Positions 49,701 through 63,521 of a stretch of 64,000 nucleotides of DNA are shown here, piece after piece. The stretch comes from Aphelocoma coerulescens. Taxonomy: Eukaryota > Chordata > Aves > Passeriformes > Corvidae. The stretch's first letter is position 1. Every line of letters begins with the position of its first letter. The DNA is taken from contig NC_091020.1 in NCBI RefSeq assembly GCF_041296385.1, forward strand, positions 27,337,001 to 27,401,000. The letters run 5' to 3'. The position numbers were made by a program, and so were the translations under genes. Below the pieces are notes generated by a model, which saw only the letters and a program-made list of their open reading frames with translations, ran no database searches and had not been told where the DNA came from.

Positions 49701-52700
49701 CAAGGGCCTTATGCACCACCAGCAAAGTCAAAGAAGGAGCCAGAAGAGACTCTGAGGACACATGCTTTGCTTGTATAGCTCACATGCCATGACGAAGCCA
49801 ATAGAGTGAGGGGATTTTACATCTGCAGAGATTTCTTTTTTCTGCTGATACTTTCCTTCTTCCAGCACTGCAGTCTCAAAAATCTTACAGAGAATTCAGG
49901 GTTTTTCACCCCCATCAGCATTGTGAAGTCTAGGGGCTGTTAGGAACCAGGCTTTAACCTCTGGGGGAAAGTCCATAAGGAACATGAAAAATTGAAAAGC
50001 AAGAAAAACCTTTAAGTAACTTTTTAAAACTTATTCCCCATTGACTACTCTGCTTCAGAACATGGAGGCAGGAACCTGGACTTGCATCTCCAGGAGCTCA
50101 GTGAGGGTCTGGTGCAGCCCCTCCCTGGGAGCAGTGAAGGAAAAGAACCAGCCTCCCTTTTCTGGTGTGTCTTGTTAAGAGGAAACCATAAATTATCTGA
50201 CCAGGTACCTGTGATACACTCAGCTATTTCATCTCCACGCTGAGTTTCCTTACCAACAACTCTCATTACTCATGCTGGGCTGCTGGTAAGACATCTGCTT
50301 TCTAACATCCAAAAGGGATTTGTTGTGCAGTGCTAAGGAAAGCTTCCTCTGCTGACTTTAGCTGGCTTAATTAACAGTTTGCGAAATGCTTTGAATCCAT
50401 CTGGAGGAACGATCCTCCCGAAATGGAGCTCGTTATTCTAACAGTGCAAACTGACCTGGGTGAGCAGGGGCTGGGGGACCAAACCTTGTCTATAAGGAAG
50501 ATGCATGACAGAGGATGGGTGGCTTGCTGAGGGGGAAGCAGGTGGCTCTTGTAAGTTGAGTGGGAGCTCTGCTCTCCTGGGGAGGTGAGAAACAGCAGCA
50601 CAAGTGCTGAGACTGACAGGAAAAGTTAGTGGAAGTGCTTTCCTATGTTTCTGGGCACAGCTGCAGCCAAGTGCTTTGCTGTGCTTGAATACTTAGTGTT
50701 GCTGAGCTTGCAGCTGGAGGTGGAGAGCTGCAGAGCCAGGCAGGGAAAGTTGTACACAGTGAACTTCACTTTTCATCCAACTCTGTAAAGTGATCAGGGT
50801 GCATGATATCAGCACTCCAGGCTTTCAGGAGTTTGGGACGAAGTGAAACAACCTTGGGACTTTGTCAGATGAAGAATACAGAAGCAGCTGCTGAGCAGCC
50901 TGGCACATGGATGTGGCTCAGTCTCCCTCTTTCCCAAGCATTCTGTTTGTCACGTGCTGCGCGTGGTTTTGTCTAAGGGCGGTCAAAGCTATTAATTCCC
51001 ACTCGCCTCTCTTTAATGGCTGTGCAGAGGAACATTGGGGCAGGGCCCTCAGAAGTGTGCCAGGCAGCTCCCAGGGTAATGGCCCTTGGCATTGGCTCCA
51101 TGGTTACAACTGCTGCTGCTTGGGGTGCACCCTGCTCAGCTGTGCCACTTTCTCCTTAAAGGTTCCCACTCCCTCCTGTTTCGTTTTGCCAGGAACAACC
51201 TGAGTGCAGTGGTCAGAGTGTCTTCCTGTGTCGGCAAGCACATTATGGAAGAAAGAGAAATGCTATTGCCTTATCAGTAAATCACTCCCCACAGGCTCTT
51301 TATTCACCTGCTGCAGAGGACTTAAGTGAGCTATATGTGGGGAAGGCTGCTGAGGATACACTGAGTGTTTCCTTCTCTCTGGTATCTGAATCATGTTTTG
51401 TGTAGTTGTAGGAGCCTTTGAAACCTAGCATCTTGTTTTTCTGACACTTGGAAAAAATAGACCCTGAAGGAGGGACAACAAGCAAACCAAACCAAAACAT
51501 ATTTTCCTAAAATATGCATAAACTTTCCCTTCCAGTAAGAAAATACCCTAAGGACGTTGGATCTCAGCACTGAATCCAAGCCTTTAGAAACAGGATGCAT
51601 AAGGCAAACAAGGCTGCCAAGGTCACTTGCCACGTGCTTCTGTTGCCTTCACCCTTGGAGGAAACGCCGGGGCCACCAGGAAGATCCATGTTCCTGTGAC
51701 ATTTCAGGAACACACGTGGAGAAGGAGAGCCAGGACACTTGTTCTTGGTCTTGCTGAGGTGGGCGAGTGCCTCCCAGTCTGCTGTGTCACAGCTGAACAG
51801 GTGCAGTTCCTACCTGGGTTGGATCTTCTCTGTTTTTGTCTAAATAAGGGTGTGGAGTGTTTTCTGAGCTGGGATTCATTACTGTACTGGCTCAAAAACA
51901 AAGCTGTGCTTTCCTTTTTCAAATCACACTGCAGGCTTTTTCACTGTCTCTGCTAATTTTGTTCTAAAGGAATAACAGTGACTTTAGGGAGTTTCCTGGT
52001 GTCATACCAGAATCAGACATTAATGCTGACAATTTTAGGACTGGGTTGGTATTTTCTCATTTCTTTTCAGAAATGAGTTGACAAAGTACTAACGTTGGTG
52101 AGCAGACTTTACACAAACATGCTCTGAGTTTCACTGTGCATTTATAGCCTGTCCAGGGAAGCTCCCTTCTTTCCAGAAGCAAAAAGCTGTGGAAGAGCAC
52201 TCACAGACATAAAGATGTAGTTTGAAGAGGCATAAAAGATGCTCAAGAACTGTTTTTATGATTTTCCTTTTGAAAAGACCCAGGTGCTTGATTAAAGGCC
52301 CAGAAACAGGCTTTTCAAAAGCTACAGAAGGGTCGTGACCTATCCACAAAGTACAATGAAAGAGAAAAGAAAGGACACAAGAAAGTGACTTCATTTTTCC
52401 TTTATGCCAAGGAAACATTCTGGTGTGATGGCTTCTCTGAGGTTACTGGGAAAGGTGAGATGGATGGCAGTACCACGGCACTGCCCCTGTGTCCCATTTC
52501 TGGCGCTTTTGAGAACCCAGGAGCAGTTGCACAGAGGTACTCAGTGCCTTTATGCATGAACTTTCATCCCTTCTCTGAGAGTCATGGATGTACCTGGGGT
52601 ACCTGGGGTCACTCAGCTGAAAATCAGAGCCATGGGGCAAAGTGGAATGAAGATAGGAAAATCTGTCAGAGGATGGGAATAAAACCCCATAACCTGACTG

Positions 52701-54513
52701 TCAAAGGGAATCAAGCTCCTGCTCTGTGCAGTGATACAGAAGTCTGGTGTAAGTTGTAGTAGGGCAATCTCAGGACACTGTCAGCTACAGCCATCTGGCA
52801 GGTATTCTCCTATTTTTGACTATTCTGCTCTTCCAAGTGTCCCCACACAACCTGCAAATTCTGCATCCTTGAGTGTTCCTCACTCTCTCCACAGTCATGA
52901 ATGTGAGAAGGCTGTGGCTGCTGCAGGATGTGCCCACGTGCTGTAGAGCAGATATTGCTCCCAGGCAGCTGGGATGGGTTGCTTATATGCTGGGAAGATT
53001 CCTGTCTTTTGCCAGGAAAAGTCTGTTAAAGTAAAAATTCAGAATAAATTTCAGCAACTGAAATAAAACACTACTTGATGAGTACTTTGAACATCAGCTG
53101 TAATTAAATGTACTACTTTTAAAATTAAAAATCAGCTTCTTTCATCTATTTGCTATCAGTCTCTATTTCATGAGTTTTCACAACTGCTGAAAACAAAAAA
53201 CTCGCCTTTGCTTTTAATGCATTGAAAAGTCCAGGGAAAGACTTTAAGCTGAAAATCTGTAATAATTTTACAGAAATCACTGCAGATTTATAGCTGAGTT
53301 CACAGTCCTACCTCAAGTCCTATTTCCTTTTAAGGTGTATCTATAATTTCAAGACACTTTCTAAAGAGATTTAAGTATCTTAATCATTTTTTTTTTTCCT
53401 TTTCCAGGCACAATTTAGTATTTATGCTAAATTGTCTGCAGTCTGGATAAGATAGGTATGAATTCAAAATTTTACAGATTTCCAAAATCCAGAGAGTATT
53501 TTTTGTAAACAACATCACTTAAACATGAAATTTTCAAATCTCGTTGCCACTCATACATTGAGCAATTAGTAGATGGGCCAAAGGTAAAGTGCAATAACTT
53601 CATTCAAGTAAAATGAACTTGGGCTAGTTCCCTTTAAGTACAACCCAGCCCATTTTTCCCTTTAGCACTATATTATCCTGCTTTATTTTCCATAACAGAC
53701 CTTTTGCTGGCCTCTAAATTTCTTTGCAAAAAAATTAGGTTTTGTCTGCAACCTCTTTGGTCATAATTTCTGCAATAGTTGCTATCAGTGTCAGGATGAA
53801 CTCATGATTTTTCTCATAATTAAAAAAGCCATGAATGCTGCACTTTCATCTCCTTTCCTAATAAAAGCTATAGCAAACCAAACAGTAGGCAAATATTAAA
53901 CAAGATACAGATGAAAAATTCAGTGACCTCTGTGGTGTTTGCAGGTTAGGAGCTGCAAAAAAATGCATTCATGGTTTGCATAAAAGATTAGTGCCTAATC
54001 CTGTTTTCATGGTGTCAGTGGGAGTTCTGCCACCATTCAACAAAGGATGGGTCAGATCCTTAATATGTTAGGTAAAATGGCTTGGCCAAGGATTGTAGCT
54101 TTCAATACACAAAAGCACACATGAACTGTGGCCAAAATAAACTGAAAACAAAAACTCCCTGTCTCTGGTGGCTAAGCCATGTCTCAGATCCTGCTTTGAA
54201 ACCAGGGCTGTTGTGTGTAAATGATTGAGCAGGTTCAGTAGAGAGGGCACACAATGACGTTTTCCCTGGGAATATTTGATGTAATGTCCAAATTTTGCTT
54301 CACAGAATAGGTTGATCCACAAAGATTCTGATAACACAAGAAGGATACTGGCAAGGCCAAAGGACTTAATGTGGATCGCAATTTCCAGGGCTCCATCTGC
54401 AAAGAAAAGCCTGTCTGCACCTGAACTGCTTCTCTGCTATGTTGGCAGGAATATTTTCTTTCCCTGAATTATTTTTTTGGTAAATAGTTTTCCTGATGTG
54501 GTGCCCTGTGTAC
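43771..54513. other. Long unique stretch, no gene seen
   Basis: Nearly 11 kb in which I recognise no exon, RNA gene or repeat family. Open frames peak at 134 codons (47674-48078) and 130 codons (45491-45883, minus strand), without domains. A 9-bp hairpin sits at 53410-53435 in a markedly AT-rich interval (about 53030-53900). GC-richer patches lie at 50900-51130 and 51600-51800. Confidence 0.5.
53410..53435. repeat. Perfect 9-bp inverted repeat, 8-base loop
   Basis: ACAATTTAG and its exact complement CTAAATTGT flank TATTTATG. The stem is AT-rich and weak; chance occurrence is likely in this composition. Confidence 0.5.
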
Positions 54514-54842
54514 TGCCCTGAAAGGAGGTTGCAGTGAGGTGGGGGTTGGTCACTTCTCCCAAATAACAAGTGGTAGGATAAGAGGAAATAGCCACGAGAT
54601 GCACCAGGAGAGCTTTAGTTTGGCTATTAGAAAATAAATAAATCTCTGAAAGGGTTGTCAAGTCCTGGAACAGGCTGCCCAGGGAAGTGGTAGTGTGACC
54701 ATCCCTGGAGGTATCTAAAAGATGTGTAAAGGTGGCACTGAGGGACACGGCTTATTGGTGGACTTGGTAGTGCTGGATAAACAATTGGACTTAATGGTCT
54801 TAAAAGTGTTTTCCAACCTAAAAAATTCTGAGATTCTATATA
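54514..54842 (+). mobile_element. CR1 LINE 3' end, plus strand
   Basis: Starts at CCCTGAAAGGAGGTTGCAGT, then GGTGGGGGTTGGTCACTTCT, TCCTGGAACAGGCTGCCCAG, TGACCATCCCTGGAGGTAT and TGGACTTAATGGTCTTAAAA, all in the order of the CR1 3' region. It ends with two related octamer-like units (ATTCTGAG, ATTCTATA), the degenerate CR1 3' terminal repeat. About 330 bases, 5'-truncated. This is the only clear plus-strand CR1 copy here. Confidence 0.9.
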
Positions 54843-57800
54843 TTGTGACAGCTGATGCTCCTGCATTTCGTCAAGGTGTTTGTGTGCTGCATTGTCATTG
54901 CTATGAGGAAGAATGTGTTTGCAGAGAGATCTTGGCAAACCATTTGATTTCCCAAATTTCCTTCTGTTTAAACTCCATACCTCTCATTATGAACTGAACA
55001 GGAAAGGTAGCAGCATAGTTACAGTTTTGTTTTTCCTTAGGTACAAACACTTTTTTAAAATCCCTTTTTAAATTTCCCTTCTGAGCTGGATGCAGAGCTG
55101 CTTTGTGGCCAAACCAGATTTCACAGCAGGGTGATTAAGCACCACTGCAGCCTGGTTGGTAAGGATCCTGCTGGGGAAAATTGCCAAATGTTTCGAGTGG
55201 TCCTAGTGCTGTATCGTGTGAATTCAGTTCCAGTGCAGTCATGCAATGGTATGAATGGGTTGTAAAAGATACTGAGTGGCCTCTCCAGAGGTTGCCTTTA
55301 GGAGCAGAAATCCTTCTCAGCTCAGTCTAGAAGTATTAGACCACCAGACATCACTGCCTGTCTGATGAGTGTTTTGTGGGAATTTTTGCTCTGGTTAATT
55401 GAGAAGAAAATTCTGCCCAGATGGCAAAAGGACACAACACAAGTGAAAAATGTGTCAGAAATGGAAGAGCTCCTAGGGTTCATTCAGAGCCCAGGTGGTC
55501 ATGGTGGCTGGTGATGCATTGTTGTTTGATGCAAAATATATGAAGCTTATAACACTGCTAACCTTGTTCTTTGGACAGCATGTTTCATTTTCCACATTTG
55601 TCAGTTGGATATGTCCCCTGAAAATTACATTTGCTTGGAAAGAAAATACAGTAAAGGCTGGTGAGAAATTGACAGCAGTGCAATAGGGTTATGCAAAAGA
55701 GAATGTAAAGAATTTCAAATAATTGACTTTTGCAAATCTGAGCTTTTTCCGTCCTTGTATCTGTCAGCAGCTTAGCATAGATAGATTCTACAGGAACAGA
55801 ACTTAGGCAGTAAAGCTGTCACAGCACAGATTTTGGATAGGCAGAAATGATTCTTGTTGAACCCAAGGTCAGTGACAAATACAGAAGCTAAAAGAAAAGC
55901 ACAAACCCTAAACAGAGAAATTAGTATCTGCATTCTCACAAAGGAGAATTGCAGGTTTAAAACAACATCTTTTAAGCAGACTGTATTTGTCACCTGTAGC
56001 TCCTTCTTCCTCCCATTGAGGTGGGGATTTGGATGTACAAGATATTTTAGAAATACATTTTTAAACACTGTCTTTGTTAAGATCTTCTAGAATAAATATC
56101 TCCATGTGTAAGGTATAATTTACATAACACTCTTGAGTCCATGGGTAGATTTCCACACAATTACTTGTGCATAAAGCAAAGTACGTACTTGAATACTTAT
56201 TAAACATGGATATACATCTCAAAATGGACCAAAGGAGGGATAACTAGAGAGATATTGGTGAGATATTTTAAGGTATTTGAGCTATTCCCTTTTCTTTCTG
56301 ACTTGAGGCTAAATGATTTCTCAGAGTGTGATGCATTTGTGTCTCACTCAAGGGTACCAGCGTGTTATTTGCAGTGGCTTTGCTTTTCAAACAATCCCAA
56401 GTATTGTGAGTTTGGTAATGCATGTAGGAACTTTAATATCATTGAGTCTTGATAAACTTTGCATTCAAGAGAGCTGAAAGGTACTAGATGTCTACTTCAT
56501 GAGAAAATCTGAAAAAAAATTCCTCTTTTTATCTTGATCATCAAGAATAGCATTTTTGAAAATCTATTACTTTGGATGTCAGCTTTTCCAATATTATCTC
56601 TGAATTTATATTTGCATAATTTGTTTTCTTATTGTACAAGAAGTCCCATGCTCTGTTTCCATTTTTGATACTTGGTTTTACTGAAATCAATGTGTTTCCA
56701 CAAAAGAAATTTAATCTGGCACATTTTCTGACAGAAATATATGTTTCCTTTCAAAATCTTTAACTAACTTTAGACTTCAGCATACAAATGTGATTAATCA
56801 AAAAAACAGTCGAAAAGTTGGCTCTTTTTAATGCCAGCAAGGCTACTAAATGGTGTTTGTGTTGTAATTGGAATCAAGCAGAGCAATGAAACTGGAAAAT
56901 CATTAGGGCTATTACGTTTTCAAAGTTGAAATCCATTGATTTTGCGCTGTTATGTTCCTTCTTACAGGATCCAGAACACCTTGGGTGCAGAGAATTCTGT
57001 CCATGGGTCTTAGATAATGAAAAAACTATCAAAAGGAATGGAATCCCTTTTGTATTTCCCTTTGGCTCAGGAGTATGTCTCTTCCAGGTGTGGTGTTGCA
57101 AATAGGGTAATCAGAAGTTTTCTGGCAAGTGGCTTTTCTAACTTGCATGAAATGCTTCTAATTTGCCTTGACCACCACAGGTATGAATTTCCAATGAACA
57201 TTTGAGAACTTTAGGCTAATTAATCTAGAATTGTCTTTGACATGAAAGAACTGCTTCGGGACAGCCTAAAGTTTGCTTCAGGTTTAGTGTTTTTTGATTG
57301 CCCAACATCATAGCTGTATCTTCCAACAGAGAGGAGTCTAATGAAGTCTATGCTGTTTTCCTCAGGTACCAGGAGGAGTGAAAAAGAACAGATGGATTGG
57401 CTTTTAGCTGGCATCCTAACACAAAATTCAGGAATGCACCAATTCTTTCTGCCCAGAAAAAAAATCCCTTTTGCAAAGATTTTGGCCTCTAAGCACATTA
57501 CATGCTGTGTCTTGTTAATTTCTGAGCTCCCGTGTTGTATTTTTTTTCTGCTATTTTTTGCTTCTTCTCTACACTGAAAACTAATTATAGTAAAGACCTT
57601 TTATTCATGTGTAGCACAGAACAGCTTCCTTCTTTTATTTTTAATTTCAGTAATGATTATAATTTCTATCATGTTTATAATAATGTCTGATATATTTTTC
57701 CTGTTTGTTTGGAGTGAGAATCAGGGAAGATAATTTTGAATGAAGTCAAACGTTGGGTGGTTTCACACTTTGAAAACATGCAAAGATAAATAACACAGAA

Positions 57801-60800
57801 AATACTTTAAAAAAAATTAACAATATCAGCACAGCAACTTTTTCCATTATTCTTCAGAATCTATTACAAATCAGTCAAGAAGCTTATTGTCAAGGAGAAA
57901 ATTTCTTGATTAATTCCTGGGTCAGTACGGAAACAGAACTGTGGACTTCTGCAGGAATGATGGCTACAGACAGACAAAAATGAGTCAGTGAGGTCCCCAG
58001 AGCTTTGTATCCTGTCTCTGATCACAGTCAGGGAAGCATGCTTGGGAAGCATTTTAACAATAGTGCCCATAAGAGCTGGTGCAGCTCTAGATATATTCTT
58101 ATTTCTTTTCTAAGTTAGAAAGACCCTGGGTTGTTCATCTTCTTTGTGTACAGAAATCATCCGCTTTCACTGTTAATTTTCCAGGGCTGCTGCTCAGTCT
58201 GTGAGCTGGGTGGTCACACTATTTGCTCTTACTGAAAGCACCAGAGAGCTAATTAAAATTAGTGAAAAGGAAGTCGTGAATTCATTCAGTCTTTTGATCC
58301 AGCTTGCTTTTATGTAATGAAATTGAAAGGTACAGATGATTTTCAGAAAGGTGATTAACTCCAATCAGGTAGATAAGCAAACCTGTTAAATCAACAACTA
58401 TGGCATGTCCCCAAGTGCCCCTATGAATGAAGACTCATAAGGATATAATTTAAAAGATTTTAATTATTACTTTTCAAATTTGTAGTTTAGTTCGGATCTT
58501 GAAAATGTACAATGATTAATGACTAGCTAGTCAAGTGACTGTAAAAATGTATTAAGCCCCTGAGAATGATAAATTTTCTGTAAATGAATACAGGCTGACA
58601 GTCAAGGATCACATGTTCTCCAGACCTTTTGATAAATGTTCTTCCTTTTATTTCCAATAAACTTTGATACATGAAACTGGATAATTTATTTCCACTAATT
58701 TATCTTTGTTCTCATGGGTATCAAGTCCTCTCTTTCCATATTTTCATCCCAGAGAAACATGGTGGAGGTTAGATCATCATCAGTAACAGCAGACATAATA
58801 AAATCAACTGGAAAATACGATAAGTTCAAATTAATAGCATGGCAGCTGCCTGGTTAGATTAGGAAAAGAGTAGTAAAGAACTATGCATTGTGTCTTCTGC
58901 ACTATGGAAATTCTGTATATCCCAACAATGAATAATTTCATTACATTAAAAATAAAAATCCAGCATACTGTCTCACTATAGAAAATAGAAATCCAGGTGA
59001 GATATGAGGAGAAACCACTCCATGCCAGGTGCTGCAGGCATATTCATAAATAGAGGAATGGGGCATTTCCAAAGAAGATGCCACCCCTGTATAAACAGAA
59101 GTAGAAATGAAAGTCTGGTCTCCAAGGCTCTGTGACTGGAACACTGTAAGATGCTTGCTCCTAGGAGGAGACTTGGAGATGTAGCGTGGAACACTGAGGA
59201 CAGTGCATGCTTTTTGAACATCACTTGGGATTCACTGGCCAGGGGATTCTCTGGAATAAAGAGCTTTAAAATGCTTGTTAAAGTGGGAATGGAGCCTAAA
59301 GGACCTGCCAGGATGTGAAAAATCTGCCAAGCATGCTGCTCTCAGGTAGAGGAGTAGTGACTTCACTCGGGGGCTACAGATATCAGGGTTGAGTAATGTA
59401 AAAAGCATCTGTTTGGGTTGGTAGGTCAAAAGACCAAAGGTTTTGACATGGAGAAGACAGATAAATCTGAGTCATAAATTAAACCGAGGGTCAATTCTTT
59501 TCCCAGCTTATGTGTAATTTCAGAGGGAAAAAGCTTGCAAACTACTGCGAACAGGGTGTACTGTGTACTGCACTGTACAGCTGGGAAAATTCCACAATGA
59601 TATTCAAACTGCAGAAACTAATGTTTATTCCCAGTTTTCACTCAAGCTGTTTCAGCTAAATATACTGCAAGATAGTTCGAAAAATCTATGATACGATATA
59701 AACCACCTACTTTCTTTTTACAGAGTTAATGGGACAATTTAAAGTGAATTTTTCGTCTAAGTGATAAATTTGTTTGGAGATTAACTTTTTTTTTTTTGCT
59801 TAGGTAGAACATTTATTCCCCAATGAGGAAGTGCTTTGATCATTAGAATAAGCTGAGACCACAGTGCTATCACATTCTCTATCATTTATTCAAGGTTGTT
59901 GAAATAAGACTGAACCTCTTATGAATATTAAGTATTCAGATGTGGGATTTTTTTACTACCTTCAAACTAGTTCCATTAAGGAAAATGAGGAAACAATGAC
60001 CTTACTTTGGTCAGTCCTTCTGTGTGTAAAGTCAAATCTCACCATTGTTCTTTCAGCTCTGATGCCAAAACCCAGGGAGATGGAAATGAAACTTGTGGGG
60101 GTCCTTTGTAACTTGAGGGGTCTTTATCTGACTCTTTCACAGGTGAAAGTCAGCAGGTCAATCTACCAGCAAAGAGGAGGGGAAAGAAGAAGAATATGTC
60201 TGAGCTGCTTTGAAACAATGCCGTTAGGCACAAGTTTTCTGTGCAAAGACCACGGCAAAGCACAACCACTGCAAAAGACCAGGGCAGGGATGGGCCCAGG
60301 AGGATCCACTCTGCTTTAAACCACAGCCTGTATTCACTGGGGAAAATGGATGTTGTGTTCAGCTGCAGTCAGAAGGCAGCAATTTATGTAAGTAAAAAGA
60401 TGTTTTCAAAGTATAATAGGTCAATGACCTATTGTCAGCCAATGAGCTATGCACAAGGAATGAAACATCTCTTACATTATGTGTTTATGTTTCTAAGTAT
60501 TTATGTATACAGTATTCCATCTTCACACCACTGCATATCATGCAGTGATATTTCCTCAGGCATCTGCCTTCTGCCTGAAAATTTCCAGTATAGTGAGAAA
60601 TATGTGACATGAAGAAATAGAGCTCTGCCGTAGACCCTGAAAAAAATAAATGTTGAGCAGCTTAAATCACATGCCTTAAATCCTAGTTAGTGGAGTAGCT
60701 ACCCACAGAGCAATAGTTGTCCTGTGGTGAGAGATGGGAATGACTTGTTGGAGTGTGTGCTCACCTGCTGTGGCACAGCAGAGAGTACTGCAGGGTCCAA

Positions 60801-63308
60801 GTGCATCAGGGCCCTGGAGCAATGGTCCTCTGCAGGAAACAGAGCCCTGTCTCCTTGCCAGTGCTCCAGACCACTTCCAGCCAGGGCTGTATCTGAACAG
60901 TGAGGTAAAGCCATGATTACTGTGCAGATGCAGAAGGGGCATGGTTTGGCTCATACTTGAGCCAATATTGTACTATTTCTAAAGTGCATTGGAACCCTTT
61001 GAGACAGCACATGGCGATAATTATACAAGTTAAATTTACATACAATATCATCTTTACTATGAATAGGACTTGGGAGAATAAGACAATTGTTGGCTGCTGC
61101 AATTTCTCCTTACTATAGTTAATAATTAATCCTTGAAAAAAGGTGACTTTTTTTTTTGTAATCTATGAAAGTGGCTCTGGCATAATTTCATCTCTCTGCA
61201 AATATTTAGTAAAACAGGATCTGGGGATGGGAATGATGGGAATGTATGCTGTTTCATATTGATAGTGCATTGCTGGGCTGGATTGATTAAATCTCTTAAC
61301 GAGTGCATGATTATTTTCTTTGTAGCACTATGTGTTTGGGGACACAAGTGTTCTTTGGCAGGATTATTTTGGATTATTTCCTTGCTCTTCTATGCAGCAT
61401 GTCCTTCAGCAGAGAGTTGAAGGTAAACCATTGGTGCTGTACACCTTGTCCTGGTTGCTCTTGCAATTCCTCTTTTGGAGGGGTTGAAGTGCAAGACTGT
61501 GCCCAGGGGGACATCCTGAACTGGTGCATTAGTTTGGGACCAAAAGTGGTGCTTCCTTCTTTCCTTTTCCTTCCAGACTTCACTAAAACCAGCTTTTCTC
61601 CCCTCAAGGAGAGCTTTGGATTAGCAGGGGTCTCCTTCTCCTCTCCCGTTGGCAGAAATGGTGCCACTGCTGCCACATGGCTTTGCTTCATGGCTTGGAG
61701 TGACTTCAGACGTGACTTCTCCAGGGGGTCCTCCCTGAATTCAACTTATTGGTGAGCAACAAACTGACCAGATCTGGGATTTTGGACTAAACTTGTAATG
61801 GTTTATCCCCGATTTTGGTTGAGCTCTTATTTGTTCCTACAAACATTCACCTCTAGATTTCACCCCACATAATTGATACAATGTCATTGCTCCAGAGCAT
61901 GTCATTTGCTCAGTAACAGCCCCAATTACTCAGGGGTTACTGACTTTGGCCTTTTAAAATGCATTAGCTACAGGAATTGCCGTGACCCCAGCTACTGCAA
62001 ATATGTTCATGGATCAAAGACCCTGCAGCCAGATTTCTCCTCCTGACTAATCATTAACCAGAAGAAGTATTGTGGAGCTGTCACAGATTTTTCTTGAGTT
62101 ACTTCGAGTAAGACCATCTGGCATGCATCTTGCTCCTTTCATTCTTAGAGGACTTCTAGAATATTAGTGAATTAAGATGGACAGGACTTCTGGAAGGATC
62201 TTGGATCAACCTAGCAGAAATGGAGCTTGAAAATACTTTGGGATGCAATATCTGTCCTATTTTCCTCATAATTATTGGTTGTTCCATTGGCACAGTGTAA
62301 TGAAGAGCAATTTTTTTCTTTTTTTTTCTAATTTTCCAGAAGTTTGAGAGGCCTGACAGTGCAGCTAAGTGTGGCTGAGGGAAAAACAATAAATCACTTA
62401 TTGTTTTGGCTATGGTCTTTGCAACAACTTTCTAGATAACTTTCAATATTGAGAAGGGAGGGGAAGAGAAAGGTGTGTTTAAAGGTAATTGAGATGAAGA
62501 ACATCTGCCTAGTCTGTGTGTCCTTTCTGTGCCTCTGACTGTCTCCTGAGGACACAAACTCAAAGGTAACTTGAACTCATGGGATCTTTTACATGAGCTG
62601 CCCCTAAGAGTTCAAGGTGCAAGGAGGTTGCTTCGGAGTGCAGGCAGTTGGAGTGCTGGCGTCCTCCAGACTACAAGATATTTCTGTAAGTGAGGGGGCT
62701 TTCTGATGTGATCACCTAAATTTTTTCACAGGTGCAGAGAGCCCTTGCTGCATTTTTAGTCAGATCCTATTTTGCATCACCAGGAAATGCATTCCTTTAC
62801 CCACGCAGTAAATTAAAAAAACATACACACATCTACAGAGTCATTTATGTAAGCATTAAAAAATTGTGATTGTCAGGAAGCCTTGCATTAAAACCTTCAT
62901 TCCTGATTAGAAGACGGCATGCTGAGTGCTTCAACCCACTTTGCACTTCAGATCAAGCTATTATTAGGGCATCTGTCCATTCACTCTTTCACTTAATGAG
63001 AACTGTTCTTTAGAGATGTAATAATGATGCTTCAATATAAAATTTCAGCTAAAAGCATGATTTTGTTAGGCATCTCCTCACAAAATAAAATAGTAAACCC
63101 TGCTTTTGCAAAGCTTGAATAACACTGAGTACATTGTTGTAAATCTGGATCTTGCCATACTCCCTCAAGCATAACTTTCTAACTCCCACAGGGAACTTGG
63201 CCCATCTTCCATCCCTGCTGGATTAATGTAATGCTACAGTGCACATGGAATGTGTGCTCATTTGGACCAGAGGATGTAGCCTTTGGGACACTCAAAGGAT
63301 CAAGCCAG
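54843..63308. other. Long unique AT-rich stretch, no gene seen
   Basis: Open frames reach 132 codons (59921-60319) and 150 codons (61303-61755), both plus strand and without recognisable domains; the latter lies in a GC-richer patch. The interval 57600-59000 is AT-rich. No repeat family or RNA gene is recognised. Confidence 0.5.
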
Positions 63309-63521
63309 AGAATCATAGAACACTTTGGGTTGGAAGGGGTCTTTAAAGGCCATCCAGTCTAACCCCCCTAAGTGAACAGGAACATCTTCAGCTAGATCAG
63401 GTTGCTCAGAGCCCTGTCCATCCTGATCTGGAATGTTTCCATGGATGGGGCATCTACCATGTATCTGGGAAACCTGTGCCAGTGTTTTACACTTATAATA
63501 AAAAATTTCTTCCTTCTTATG
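63309..63521 (-). mobile_element. CR1 LINE 3' end, minus strand
   Basis: The plus strand reads GAATCATAGAACACTTTGGG, TTGGAAGGGGTCTTTAAAGG and CCATCCAGTCTAACCCCCC, then CAGGTTGCTCAGAGCCCTGT and AAAAAATTTCTTCCTTCTTA, textbook antisense CR1. The element's 3' terminus is at 63309 and the copy is 5'-truncated at about 63521. It accounts for much of the 168-codon minus-strand open frame at 63300-63806. Confidence 0.93.

Noticed and set aside
61303..61755. 150-codon plus-strand open frame with several cysteines
   Set aside because: No family or spaced cysteine pattern is recognisable. An equally open minus-strand frame overlaps it, as expected from composition.
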